Shown: positions 36,399 to 44,181 of the stretch, piece by piece
Layout of the letters: every line of letters begins with the position of its first letter
How positions within the stretch are numbered: the stretch's first letter is position 1
NCBI GenBank assembly: GCA_902791025.1
Contig: CADATZ010000009.1
Coordinates: 59,151 to 123,150 of the forward strand
Length of the DNA stretch: 64,000 bases
From: an uncultured Chloroflexota bacterium
GTDB lineage: Bacteria; Chloroflexota; Anaerolineae; Anaerolineales; Anaerolineaceae
Direction: 5' to 3'
Translations under genes and position numbers: made by a program
The notes under the pieces: model-generated
Told to the model about the DNA's origin: nothing
Database searches by the model: none
Seen by the model: only the letters and a program-made list of their open reading frames with translations

Positions 36399-38320
36399 TG
36401 GCGGACAAACAGAAATACAAACAGTCTGAAGGGGCCGGAAACCGCGGACGCGGCAGACGGATCGAAAAACCGCAGAATGCCGGGAAAACACTGCTGCGCA
36501 TTCTGAGTTATTTGAAGCATTACAAGGCTCGCCTGATCATTGCCGCGGTCTGCATGGTCGTTACCGCGCTTGCCACAGTAGGCGGGACTTATTTCCTGAA
36601 ACCGGCGCTGAATGATTATATCGTTCCGCTCATCGGTCAACAGAATCCCGATCTCAGCGGGTTCATCCGGATGCTGTGCATTATGGCTGCCTTTTATCTC
36701 ACAGGCGCCGCGGCGAATTTCATCCTGCAGCGCATGATGATCACCATCACCAACGGCACGCTGCGCCGCATCCGCATTGAGATGTTCACTCATATGCAGG
36801 ACATGCCGCTGCGTTATTTTGACTCTCGCACGCATGGCTCGATCATGAGCACCTATACCAATGATACGGATACCCTTCGGGAAATGATCGCGCAGTCTGT
36901 TCCGCAGATGATCAACTCCGTTATCACAGTCGTCAGTGTCTTTGTGATGATGCTGGTCCTGAGCTGGCAGATGACCATCATTGTCATCCTCTGGATCGTG
37001 GTGATGTTCCTCCTGCTGCGGCTCATCACCGGGAACAGTGCGAAGTTCTTTATCCGTCAGCAGAAGGAACTGAGTGTGACCAATGGGTATGTGGAAGAAA
37101 TGATCGAAGGAGCCAAGGTCATCAAGGTCTTCAACCACGAACCGGCTGTCAAGAAAGAATTTAACGAACTGAGCGGTGACCTGTTTCATGCTGCCAGTTC
37201 GGCCAACACCTTTGCCAATATCTTGTTCCCGATCATGGGCAACATTTCCTATATCGTTTACGCGATCCTTGCGGTCGTAGGTGCGGTGCTGGCGATCCAT
37301 GGCATTACGGATATTGGTACGATCGGCGCGTTTCTGCAGTATTCCCGGAACTTCTCCCAACCGATCACGCAGATGTCGCAGCAGGTCAATTCCGTTATGA
37401 CGGCGCTTGCCGGTGCGGAGCGCATTTTCCGCCTGCTGGATGAACCGAAAGAAGTGGATGAAGGAAAAGTCACACTGGTTCGGGCGAATATCTCTCCCGA
37501 TGGAACGATCATGGAGACTCCGGAACGGACTGGCCGCTGGGCCTGGAAGATCCCGGAAACGGATGGCTCCTTCCGCTATGAAGAGCTGCGCGGAGATGTG
37601 CGGTTCAAGGATGTTACCTTCGCTTATGATCCGGAGAAAACCGTCCTGCACGACATCAGCCTCTATGCAAAACCGGGACAGAAGATCGCTTTTGTCGGTT
37701 CCACCGGTGCGGGAAAGACGACTATCACCAACCTGATCAACCGCTTCTACGATGTGCAGGAGGGGGAGATCACCTATGACGGACTGAACGTTAAAGATAT
37801 TAAAAAGGATGACCTGCGCCGTTCTCTCGGCATGGTGCTGCAGGATACACATCTTTTCACCGGGACAGTTGAGGAAAACATCCGTTACGGACGGCTGGAT
37901 GCTACGCATGAGGATGTGGTACACGCGGCGAAGCTGGCGAACGCGGATTTCTTTATCCGTCATCTGCCGCAGGGATATGGCACGGTGCTGACCGCCGATG
38001 GTGCGAACCTTTCGCAGGGACAGCGGCAGCTGCTTGCGATTGCCCGGGCTGCGGTGGCGGATCCGCCGGTGTTGATTTTGGATGAGGCGACCTCTTCCAT
38101 CGACACCCGCACCGAAGCTCTGATCGAAAAGGGCATGGATTCCCTCATGCAGGGACGCACGGTCTTTGTGATCGCTCATCGTCTTTCCACGGTTCGTAAT
38201 TCCAATGCCATTATGGTTCTGGAAAAGGGGAACATCATCGAACGCGGCGACCACAACAGCCTCCTGGAGCAGAAAGGCCGCTACTATCAGCTCTATACCG
38301 GTATGTTTGAGCTTAGTTGA
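36398..38320 (+). CDS. Heterodimeric ABC exporter subunit, consensus ATPase site
   Basis: A 640-residue partner of the preceding subunit. A basic N-terminal stretch of about 35 residues precedes six membrane helices. An insertion of about 40 residues lies between the membrane and ATPase parts (around 365-410). Walker A is GSTGAGKTT (near 434), the signature is variant, LSQGQRQL (near 538), and Walker B VLILDEATSSID (near 558) keeps the catalytic Glu. Together the two subunits give one consensus and one degenerate ATP site. The export substrate is not predictable; MarR control suggests drugs or toxic metabolites. Confidence 0.93.
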   Translation: MADKQKYKQSEGAGNRGRGRRIEKPQNAGKTLLRILSYLKHYKARLIIAAVCMVVTALATVGGTYFLKPALNDYIVPLIGQQNPDLSGFIRMLCIMAAFYLTGAAANFILQRMMITITNGTLRRIRIEMFTHMQDMPLRYFDSRTHGSIMSTYTNDTDTLREMIAQSVPQMINSVITVVSVFVMMLVLSWQMTIIVILWIVVMFLLLRLITGNSAKFFIRQQKELSVTNGYVEEMIEGAKVIKVFNHEPAVKKEFNELSGDLFHAASSANTFANILFPIMGNISYIVYAILAVVGAVLAIHGITDIGTIGAFLQYSRNFSQPITQMSQQVNSVMTALAGAERIFRLLDEPKEVDEGKVTLVRANISPDGTIMETPERTGRWAWKIPETDGSFRYEELRGDVRFKDVTFAYDPEKTVLHDISLYAKPGQKIAFVGSTGAGKTTITNLINRFYDVQEGEITYDGLNVKDIKKDDLRRSLGMVLQDTHLFTGTVEENIRYGRLDATHEDVVHAAKLANADFFIRHLPQGYGTVLTADGANLSQGQRQLLAIARAAVADPPVLILDEATSSIDTRTEALIEKGMDSLMQGRTVFVIAHRLSTVRNSNAIMVLEKGNIIERGDHNSLLEQKGRYYQLYTGMFELS

Positions 38321-38344
38321 TCAGTAATCATTCAGGCCTGAAGC

Positions 38345-38478
38345 ATACCTGGACAGCTTTCCTTCTGGCGCAGCTCCTGCTCTGAATCTGTGAGCGTAAG
38401 CTCGTATCTTAAAGAGCAGGCAGCCGGTACAGGAAAACTGTACTGCGTGATGTGCTGCCTGAGCGTTGAATAGTCAAG
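38345..38478 (+). repeat. R3 repeat, long copy 1
   Basis: A 130-bp repeat starting CCTGGACAGCTTTCC, with core CTGCTCTGAATCTGTGAGC and GCAGGCAGCC...ACTGTACTG. A second long copy is at 52437-52556, and fragments occur near 16252, 17701, 18765 and 21857. The core can fold (GCTCT...AGAGC). No gene is seen in it. Confidence 0.75.
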
Positions 38479-38508
38479 AAATATTTGTAATAAAAGGCTT
38501 TGTATTCT

Positions 38509-38913
38509 ATGATTAAAGATTTATGGACCAAATATAAAAGTTTTATCATGTATGCTGTCTTTGGCGTTTTGACCACGGTCGTCAATATGGCGGCATATTT
38601 CCTTTGCTACAACCTGCTAAAGATCCCGAATGTGCCGTCGACGGTAATTGCCTGGATCCTTGCGGTATTGTTCGCGTTTATCACCAATAAATTATGGGTT
38701 TTTGACAGTCCATCGTTTGATGCTCAAACACTCAAGCACGAGATTCCCACCTTCTTTGGTGCAAGGCTCGCAACCGGTATATTGGATGTGGTGATCATGT
38801 ATCTGGCTGTAGACCTTGCGCATATGAACCCGACCGTCTGGAAACTCATCAGCAACGTCCTCGTCATCATCATCAACTACGTAGCCAGCAAACTCGTCAT
38901 TTTCAAAAAGTAG
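38509..38913 (+). CDS. GtrA-family membrane protein
   Basis: A 134-residue protein with four membrane helices. The family pattern includes FIMYAVFGVLTTVVNMAAYF, then TNKLWVFDS and a terminal YVASKLVIFKK. GtrA proteins are thought to move or present undecaprenyl-linked sugars for surface polysaccharide decoration. The ATG at 38509 or a TTG at 38500 could be used; AAGG is 12 bases before the ATG. The neighbours are not glycosyltransferases, apart from the PTPS-related proteins 5 kb upstream. Confidence 0.9.
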   Translation: MIKDLWTKYKSFIMYAVFGVLTTVVNMAAYFLCYNLLKIPNVPSTVIAWILAVLFAFITNKLWVFDSPSFDAQTLKHEIPTFFGARLATGILDVVIMYLAVDLAHMNPTVWKLISNVLVIIINYVASKLVIFKK

Positions 38914-38995
38914 GATATAGGGGTCAGGATTCAGGGGGCAGGGGCCAGCACCGCTGTCTAATCCCCAACCCCTAAATCCTAATCCCTATTTTCTA
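38911..38995. repeat. Period-7 repeat pair (GGGTCAG/TAGGATA)
   Basis: Left arm TAGGATA, TAGGGGTCAGGATTCAGG (38911-38948); right arm TAATCCCCAACCCCTAAATC (38958-38992). It starts at the GtrA stop codon itself. Confidence 0.7.
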
Positions 38996-39073
38996 AACTG
39001 GCTCATTTCTTGCTCCATTAAGAAGTGTTAGGATACAGCCGATTAAAGACCGGCGTATTGAGGAGGACAAAAT

Positions 39074-40372
39074 ATGAAAAAATCCAAACTTTTACTGATG
39101 CTAAGCATGTTTGTGATCCTGATGACGGTTTTCGGCAATGTATTCGCCCAGGATTCAGATCAGCCCGCTTTCAAAGTTTCCAGTATTGTAACTGACACGG
39201 AAATGGTTCTGTCAACGAAAAATTTCCCCGCTGATACGGATTTCATCATCAGCATGGCTGCTGAGGATGCTCCGGATGCTTATACCAAGGTATCCAAATT
39301 CAACTCCAGAACCGGCGGAAATTTGAACGTGAAAGTGAAAATCGGTGACAAGTTCAAGGGCCTGAACACAATTTACATCATGCTTGAAGATTCTAACGGA
39401 ATGATCTACCGTGGTTTGGCTGAGAACATTCCGGAAGAGAAACCGGTTGTTGAAGAACCGGCCGCCGATACGCAGATTTCTCTGGTAAATCAGGATACGA
39501 AACCGGAAGAATTGCCTGTTGAAGAACCGGCCGAAAAAGAATCCGTGGAAGAAACGGTTGTTGAAGAACCGGCCGCTGATACACAGATTTCTCTGGTAAA
39601 TCAGGATACGAAACCGGAAGAATCGACTGCTGAAGAATCGGTCGAAAAAGAATCTGTTGAAGAACCGGCGATTGAAGAACCAGTCGAAAAAGAATCTGTG
39701 GAAGAATCGGTCGAAAAGGAATCTGTGGAAAAACCGGTTGAACAAGCAGCGGCAGAAGAACCGATTGCTGACGAACAGGAAGGAGACACAGTCATCGGTA
39801 TAACTGAAGACTCTGCTGTGCCTGTAACAGCTGAAGAACCGGCTGCTGAAATTCCTGTGCTTGTCTGCGATTTCAGTATCATTCCTGCTGTCTCTATTGA
39901 TTCTGTGGTGAAAAATGATTCCGTGACCTTCACAACTGCCAATTTCCCGGCAAATTCTTCATTCACGGTTTCCATGGGATATTATGTTTCTACCTGGGTT
40001 CCGGAACGTTATCCGATGCCGCCGCATCATCACCATCCGGCACCGAGACCGCATCATGATCCTGTTCCGGTCCCGCCGGCTGATCCTTTATTTTATGTGA
40101 TCTCGCAATATGACCCGAAGCCTGTTCCGCATTTTGAGGATAAGGAAAACTGGCCGCATCGTCCCTCACCGGCACCGCGTGGTTACGTGACCAGCAGCTT
40201 CTCCGGGACTGCAGTCGGTACATTTGAAACCGGTGATGGCACTCCGCAGACCCTGACCTTCAATATCCCTGAATCTTTGAAGAATGTCAATCCGATTGCT
40301 TTGTGGATCAGCGATAACGGTCCGTGCGGATTCTATTCCTACAATTATTTCTATAATAATTCGACGCTGTAA
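39074..40372 (+). CDS. Secreted Glu/Pro-rich protein with a His-Pro segment
   Basis: 432 residues. The signal peptide is KKSKLLLMLSMFVILMTVFG, ending near VFAQ. A globular part (about 30-120) is followed by an acidic low-complexity stretch (about 125-265) built of EEPAADTQISLVNQDTKPEE (two copies) and EKESVEEP-type units. The second globular part (about 270-432) contains a His/Pro-rich loop (PMPPHHHHPAPRPHHDPVPV). Residues 35-115 and 275-310 share the pattern VxxDTVxxTTxNFPANxxFxV, suggesting an internal duplication. No anchor motif is present. The His-rich loop could bind metal. Family unknown. GGAGG lies just before the ATG and a terminator follows. Confidence 0.75.
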   Translation: MKKSKLLLMLSMFVILMTVFGNVFAQDSDQPAFKVSSIVTDTEMVLSTKNFPADTDFIISMAAEDAPDAYTKVSKFNSRTGGNLNVKVKIGDKFKGLNTIYIMLEDSNGMIYRGLAENIPEEKPVVEEPAADTQISLVNQDTKPEELPVEEPAEKESVEETVVEEPAADTQISLVNQDTKPEESTAEESVEKESVEEPAIEEPVEKESVEESVEKESVEKPVEQAAAEEPIADEQEGDTVIGITEDSAVPVTAEEPAAEIPVLVCDFSIIPAVSIDSVVKNDSVTFTTANFPANSSFTVSMGYYVSTWVPERYPMPPHHHHPAPRPHHDPVPVPPADPLFYVISQYDPKPVPHFEDKENWPHRPSPAPRGYVTSSFSGTAVGTFETGDGTPQTLTFNIPESLKNVNPIALWISDNGPCGFYSYNYFYNNSTL

Positions 40373-40535
40373 TAGGGAAGACGTCAGATATTAGACGTTA
40401 GACATTAGAAAGGAAGCCGGTGAAATCCGGCTCCTTTTTGTTAATATCTCGTTGGTAATCTTCTTCCATTAACAGCAGTCTAAAGTCTTAGACCTAACGT
40501 CTGCCCCACCTGCAGCCCCCAACTCCTAACCCCTC
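40373..40535. repeat. Period-7 repeat pair enclosing a terminator
   Basis: Left arm with GACGTTAGACATTAG units (40381-40410); right arm with CTAAAGTCTTAGACCTAACG (40481-40500) and CCTAACCCCT to 40535. Between them is the intrinsic terminator of the secreted-protein gene. Confidence 0.6.
40411..40439 (+). terminator. Intrinsic terminator
   Basis: AGCCGG (40415-40420) pairs with CCGGCT (40427-40432), followed by CCTTTTTG. It lies 40 bases after the stop of the secreted-protein gene. Confidence 0.8.
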
Positions 40536-40592
40536 CCCATACCATAAAATTGAACATTTGTCAACCGCCAATATTGGCGGTTTTCTTTTTTA
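40535..40592 (+). promoter_or_regulatory. Leader element P1 of the phage block
   Basis: About 60 bp nearly identical to 49325-49380: ATACCATAAAA, then GAACATTTGTCAACC (40552-40566), a 16-bp perfect palindrome CCGCCAATATTGGCGG (40565-40580) and TTTTCTTTTTT. The palindrome plus T-run is a terminator-like hairpin, and the preceding GAACATTTGT resembles one side of a Gram-positive LexA box. It sits about 80 bases before the capsid gene. Confidence 0.6.
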
Positions 40593-40670
40593 AATTAATT
40601 TATATACTAATAGAAAAGCAATCCTAAATAATAGATTGCAAATCAACAAACAAAAAGGAGAAAGTTTATT

Positions 40671-42611
40671 ATGTCGAACAAAAGAAAATCTTTTGATGCC
40701 GTTTCCGGAAATTCTCCGGAAGAAAACCGCCAGCCCTTCCCGATGGAAGGTACACCGGATGCAGGCAGCGGCGGGTTTGAGATCCTCTGCATTACCGCTG
40801 GTGTCGGTAATGGATGGGAGTTCACGCCGGAAGTGCTTCGTAACGCAGTTCCGCTTTTTGATGGGGTGCAGTGTTTTGTGGATCATCTTCCGCTGGATTC
40901 TATGGACGGTCATTCTGTTCGTGATGTGGCGGGATTGATCACCGATCCGGTCTACGATGAAGCAGCGCAGGGAATCAAGGCGAAGCTCACGCCTTTTGGC
41001 CCCTCTGCAGAATTGCTGCGGGAGACCTGCAACGAGATCCTTGCCGCGGGAACTGAGACCAAGATCGGTTTTTCTGCGGACCTGGGATTCAATAACGAAG
41101 GGTCTCTGGTGACCGAGATCGTGAAGATCTATTCGGTTGACCTTGTGGTCGATCCTGCACGCGGCGGTGCGGTGCTGCGCGCGCTTTATAACCTGCGGGA
41201 GCATCGCTCTGCTGCAAAGAATCGCTCTTTTCTCGGCAGTAAATCCATTTTATCTGAGCTAGATAGCCTTTCCGAATTGCGTATGGAAGCTGAAAAAACC
41301 GCTGCACTTCGCCGCGAGATGTGCGCTCAGCTTCTCAGTAATGCCCTTTCCACCTGCGGACTTCCTTCCCCGATCCAGGAACGGGTCCGTGCTCAATTTG
41401 CCGGAAAAGCCTTTGATCCGGAAGATTTGAATAAAGCCATCGCGGATGGCAAGGCGTTGTATGCTCAGCTGACCGCGCCAATGGCTGTTTCCGGAGTCAA
41501 GGGAAGCTTTTCCGGAATGTACAGTGCGGAGGATCAGCTTACAGCTGCCGTTCATGACCTGCTGGGCGCGGAAAGACCTGCCGCAGTGAAGGGTGTGCGC
41601 TGCGCGAAACTCTCCGGTATCCGGGAACTGTACTGCATGATGACAGGAGATGTTGATTTCCATGGCGGTTTTTATGCGGAACGTGCCCGTTTTGCCACGA
41701 CCGCGGATCTGCCCGGAATCCTGAAGAATGCGCTGAACAAGCTGATCACACAGCGCTGGGATGAACTGGGTGCCTCCGGCTATCGCTGGTGGGAAAAGAT
41801 CGTGACGGTCCAGCACTTTGACAACCTCCAGGATGTCACCGGCATTCTCGTCGGGGAGCTGAACCTGATGCCGCAGGTCAATGAAGGCGCTGCTTACCAG
41901 GCGCTGCCGGTTACGGACTCTCCGGAAGTCGGGACCTGGAGCAAGTTCGGTGCTTATCTGCCGCTGACGATTGAAATGTTCGAACGTGACGATACACAGC
42001 GTCTGCGTCAGTATCCGTTCAAGCTGGCCACTGCCGGACTGCGCACGATCTCTTCTCTGGTCGCTTCTGTCTTTACGGAAAATAATGGAACCGGTCCGAC
42101 CATGGCGGATCAAAAACCGGTTTTCCATGCCGATCATCACAATCTCGGCTCAGCGTCTCTCTCCGGTGCATCCTGGGAGGCTGCCAACGAGGCGATTTGG
42201 ATGCAGGATATGCTGACAGCAGGGTCCGGTGCGGCACCGAAGCTCGCGATAGACGCACGCTATCTGATCGTGCCTCGCTCCCTTCGCCTGCAGGCACAGC
42301 ATATTCTTTACCCTTCCCTCGCGTATGAGGCGAATATCACCAGCGAAAACATGCAGCGCGGTCAGTTCGGAGACGTGATCACCTGTCCGGAATTCACCAA
42401 TGCGAGCAGCTGGGCAGCTGTGGCGGACCCGGCGCTTGCTCCCTCGATTCTGATCGGAGAACGTTTTGGCTTGATGCCGGAAATTTATATCGCGGACAAT
42501 CAAACGGAAGGCGCGCTGTTCCTGCATGATGAGATCCGCGTCAAAGCACGCCATTTTCTCAACGTCATGGTAGCGGATCACCGTCCGCTTTATAAGTCCA
42601 ATGTGGACTAA
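40671..42611 (+). CDS. Phage prohead protease-major capsid protein fusion (Mu gpT-like)
   Basis: 646 residues. The first 185 or so resemble a phage prohead serine protease (FVDHLPLDSMDGHSVRDVAG, then TKIGFSADLG). A helical linker of about 100 residues may serve as scaffold. From about residue 290 the protein resembles the major head subunit of Mu-like phages (RWDELGASGYRWWEKIVTVQ, then KFGAYLPLTIEMFERDDTQR and HHNLGSASLSGASWEAANEA), an HK97-type capsid. Protease and capsid are usually separate genes, but fused forms exist. AAGGAG precedes the ATG. It opens the phage block. Confidence 0.85.
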   Translation: MSNKRKSFDAVSGNSPEENRQPFPMEGTPDAGSGGFEILCITAGVGNGWEFTPEVLRNAVPLFDGVQCFVDHLPLDSMDGHSVRDVAGLITDPVYDEAAQGIKAKLTPFGPSAELLRETCNEILAAGTETKIGFSADLGFNNEGSLVTEIVKIYSVDLVVDPARGGAVLRALYNLREHRSAAKNRSFLGSKSILSELDSLSELRMEAEKTAALRREMCAQLLSNALSTCGLPSPIQERVRAQFAGKAFDPEDLNKAIADGKALYAQLTAPMAVSGVKGSFSGMYSAEDQLTAAVHDLLGAERPAAVKGVRCAKLSGIRELYCMMTGDVDFHGGFYAERARFATTADLPGILKNALNKLITQRWDELGASGYRWWEKIVTVQHFDNLQDVTGILVGELNLMPQVNEGAAYQALPVTDSPEVGTWSKFGAYLPLTIEMFERDDTQRLRQYPFKLATAGLRTISSLVASVFTENNGTGPTMADQKPVFHADHHNLGSASLSGASWEAANEAIWMQDMLTAGSGAAPKLAIDARYLIVPRSLRLQAQHILYPSLAYEANITSENMQRGQFGDVITCPEFTNASSWAAVADPALAPSILIGERFGLMPEIYIADNQTEGALFLHDEIRVKARHFLNVMVADHRPLYKSNVD

Positions 42612-42631
42612 GCAGTAATAAGGAGAAAGTT

Positions 42632-42823
42632 ATGAAAAAAATTGGATACAGTTTGCTGAAAAGCCGCAAGTTTTGGGCGGCAGTTGTCGGGATCGTTTAT
42701 TCCATGATCTACCTCGTCTGGCCGGATTTCCCGATCCCGGAAGAGTCCGTGATCGGTGTGGTGGGAACCATCGTGAGCTACATTCTCGGTGTCGCTCTTG
42801 AGGATGGTCTCCGCGGCCGCTGA
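42632..42823 (+). CDS. Small membrane protein, possibly holin
   Basis: A 63-residue protein with two hydrophobic helices (FWAAVVGIVYSMIYLVW and VIGVVGTIVSYILGVAL) split by a short proline turn. The charged ends (KKIGYSLLKSRK; EDGLRGR) and the position among phage genes suit a holin or holin-like protein. AAGGAG lies 8 bases upstream. There is no catalytic motif. It follows the capsid gene by 20 bases. Confidence 0.6.
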   Translation: MKKIGYSLLKSRKFWAAVVGIVYSMIYLVWPDFPIPEESVIGVVGTIVSYILGVALEDGLRGR

Positions 42824-42970
42824 TCAACAAGGTACATGAGCCGGTTGCCTGCGGCAGGCGGTCTGCGCAGGTGACCGGCACCTATGCTGTACTATTTTTT
42901 CAACAAACGAAAAGGATATCTATTCAGAACGGAGCACAAGTTCTGAACAGTTACAACGAAAGGAACAAAC

Positions 42971-43510
42971 ATGAAAAGACAAAATATGAAAAATAACACG
43001 CAGCCTCAGGCGAAACGATCCATCTTCACCCGCAAACCGGCTCTCGGTCAGGTCCGTGCCGGGATGCATCAGAAAAGCGGAATGGAATACCTTCGTTCCC
43101 TGATGACAGCCGGAACAGCAGAACCGGAATTGGAATCCGTTGAGGAAGCGCTTGAGATTCCGGAAGTGATCGAAAAAATGATCCCGCCGGAAGTCGAAGA
43201 AGAACCACAGGTGGTTGAGGTTGCCGCGGATGAAGGGACACTCGCGTATGTCGAGTCTTCCGAGACGGAGGATGATGAAGAGACACCGGTTTCTGTTTCA
43301 CTTTCCGTTGATTATTCGGCTGAAACCGTGACGCCTTTGGCTCCGGTGACCGGCGGGGTGGATTGCGACCCCTATGCTGTGGTCTATGATCGTGGGGATG
43401 GTTCGGTTCGGATGATCCCGGACCCGCTGGGTGTGCTGACGGATGCGGGACTTCATCCCTTCTTCCCGGAGCTTGAAAATCCATCCGCGAATATTGCGGC
43501 GATGGAATAG
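42971..43510 (+). CDS. Hypothetical phage-block protein with acidic centre
   Basis: 179 residues, not assigned to a family. The basic N-terminus (about 1-30, many Lys/Arg/Gln) is followed by a strongly acidic stretch (LESVEEALEIPEVIEKMIPP, then EVEEEPQVVEVAADEG) and a C-terminal segment with GDGSVRMIPDPLGVL. No signal peptide or membrane helix is present. AAAGGAAC precedes the ATG. Position between capsid and tail genes suggests a structural accessory or head-tail protein, which is inference only. Confidence 0.55.
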   Translation: MKRQNMKNNTQPQAKRSIFTRKPALGQVRAGMHQKSGMEYLRSLMTAGTAEPELESVEEALEIPEVIEKMIPPEVEEEPQVVEVAADEGTLAYVESSETEDDEETPVSVSLSVDYSAETVTPLAPVTGGVDCDPYAVVYDRGDGSVRMIPDPLGVLTDAGLHPFFPELENPSANIAAME

Positions 43511-43607
43511 TCGTGACGCACCAGTCGCAAAGAGCCGGAAGCTGTTGCGGCTCAGCCCGCACGATTGCCCGGCCCGGTGCGGCCGGTGTGACGGATGAAG
43601 GATGAAT

Positions 43608-43934
43608 ATGGAGCGATATGATTTGGTTGTGCGCCGGGGGGAGACGTTCCGGCGGGTGCTGCGGTTGAAGAAGGGCGGGGAGGTGATGGATCTGACGGGA
43701 TGGACGGGGAAAGCGCAGATTCGTCCGGAACCGGATTCGGCGGAGCTGGTGTGCGAGATGGAGCTGACGATCGTGCCGGAGGAAGGGAAGGTGGTGATGA
43801 TCATCCCTTTATCAGTGACTGCGGAGATTGGGGCGGGGATTTATTCCTGGGACATTCGGCTGACGGATGATGAGGGGATCGCGCGGTATTATACCGGGGG
43901 AGCGGTGAAGGTGATGCCGACGGTGACGAAATAA
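43608..43934 (+). CDS. Small phage beta-sandwich protein, BppU N-domain-like
   Basis: 108 residues. The pattern RYDLVVRRGETFRRVLRLKK, then MDLTGWTGKAQIR and GIYSWDIRLTDDEGIARYYT, recalls the N-terminal domain of phage baseplate upper proteins and similar small Ig-like tail proteins. The internal ATG at 43608 has AAGGAT 5 bases upstream and is preferred to ATG 43602. Use of G-rich codons is more marked than in neighbours. It precedes the tail fibre gene, separated by a period-7 array. Confidence 0.6.
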   Translation: MERYDLVVRRGETFRRVLRLKKGGEVMDLTGWTGKAQIRPEPDSAELVCEMELTIVPEEGKVVMIIPLSVTAEIGAGIYSWDIRLTDDEGIARYYTGGAVKVMPTVTK

Positions 43935-43938
43935 CGCT

Positions 43939-44172
43939 GTCAGGGGCCAGGATTCAGGGGCCAGGATTCAGGGGTCAGGATTCAGGGGCCGGGGGGCAGT
44001 GAAGGAAGAAGGAAGAAGGAAGAATTAGGGGATAGGATATAGGAGATAGGATATAGGATATAGTGGGGGATAGGATGGCGCTGAGGCGCCTGAAATCTGT
44101 AGATCAAATGCCGCGGAGCGGCTTCCTTTTTCCCCTATTCCCTATCCCCTATCTCCTAAATCCTATTCCCTG
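43939..44172. repeat. Period-7 repeat pair enclosing GC hairpins
   Basis: Left arm GGGGCCAGGATTCAGG, then TAGGATATAGGAGATAGG (43939-44070); right arm CCCCTATTCCCTATCCCCTA (44131-44170). The loop holds two GC hairpins (GGCGCTGAGGCGCC; GCCGCGGAGCGGC followed by CCTTTTT near 44129), a likely terminator. Confidence 0.75.
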
Positions 44173-44181
44173 AGGAGGGGT

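Noticed and set aside
36368..38254. Minus-strand frame of 628 codons opposite the second ABC exporter subunit
   Set aside because: The plus strand has complete ABC motifs. The minus frame is rich in His/Asp/Arg, as expected from reading a gene backwards, and has no family match that I recognise.
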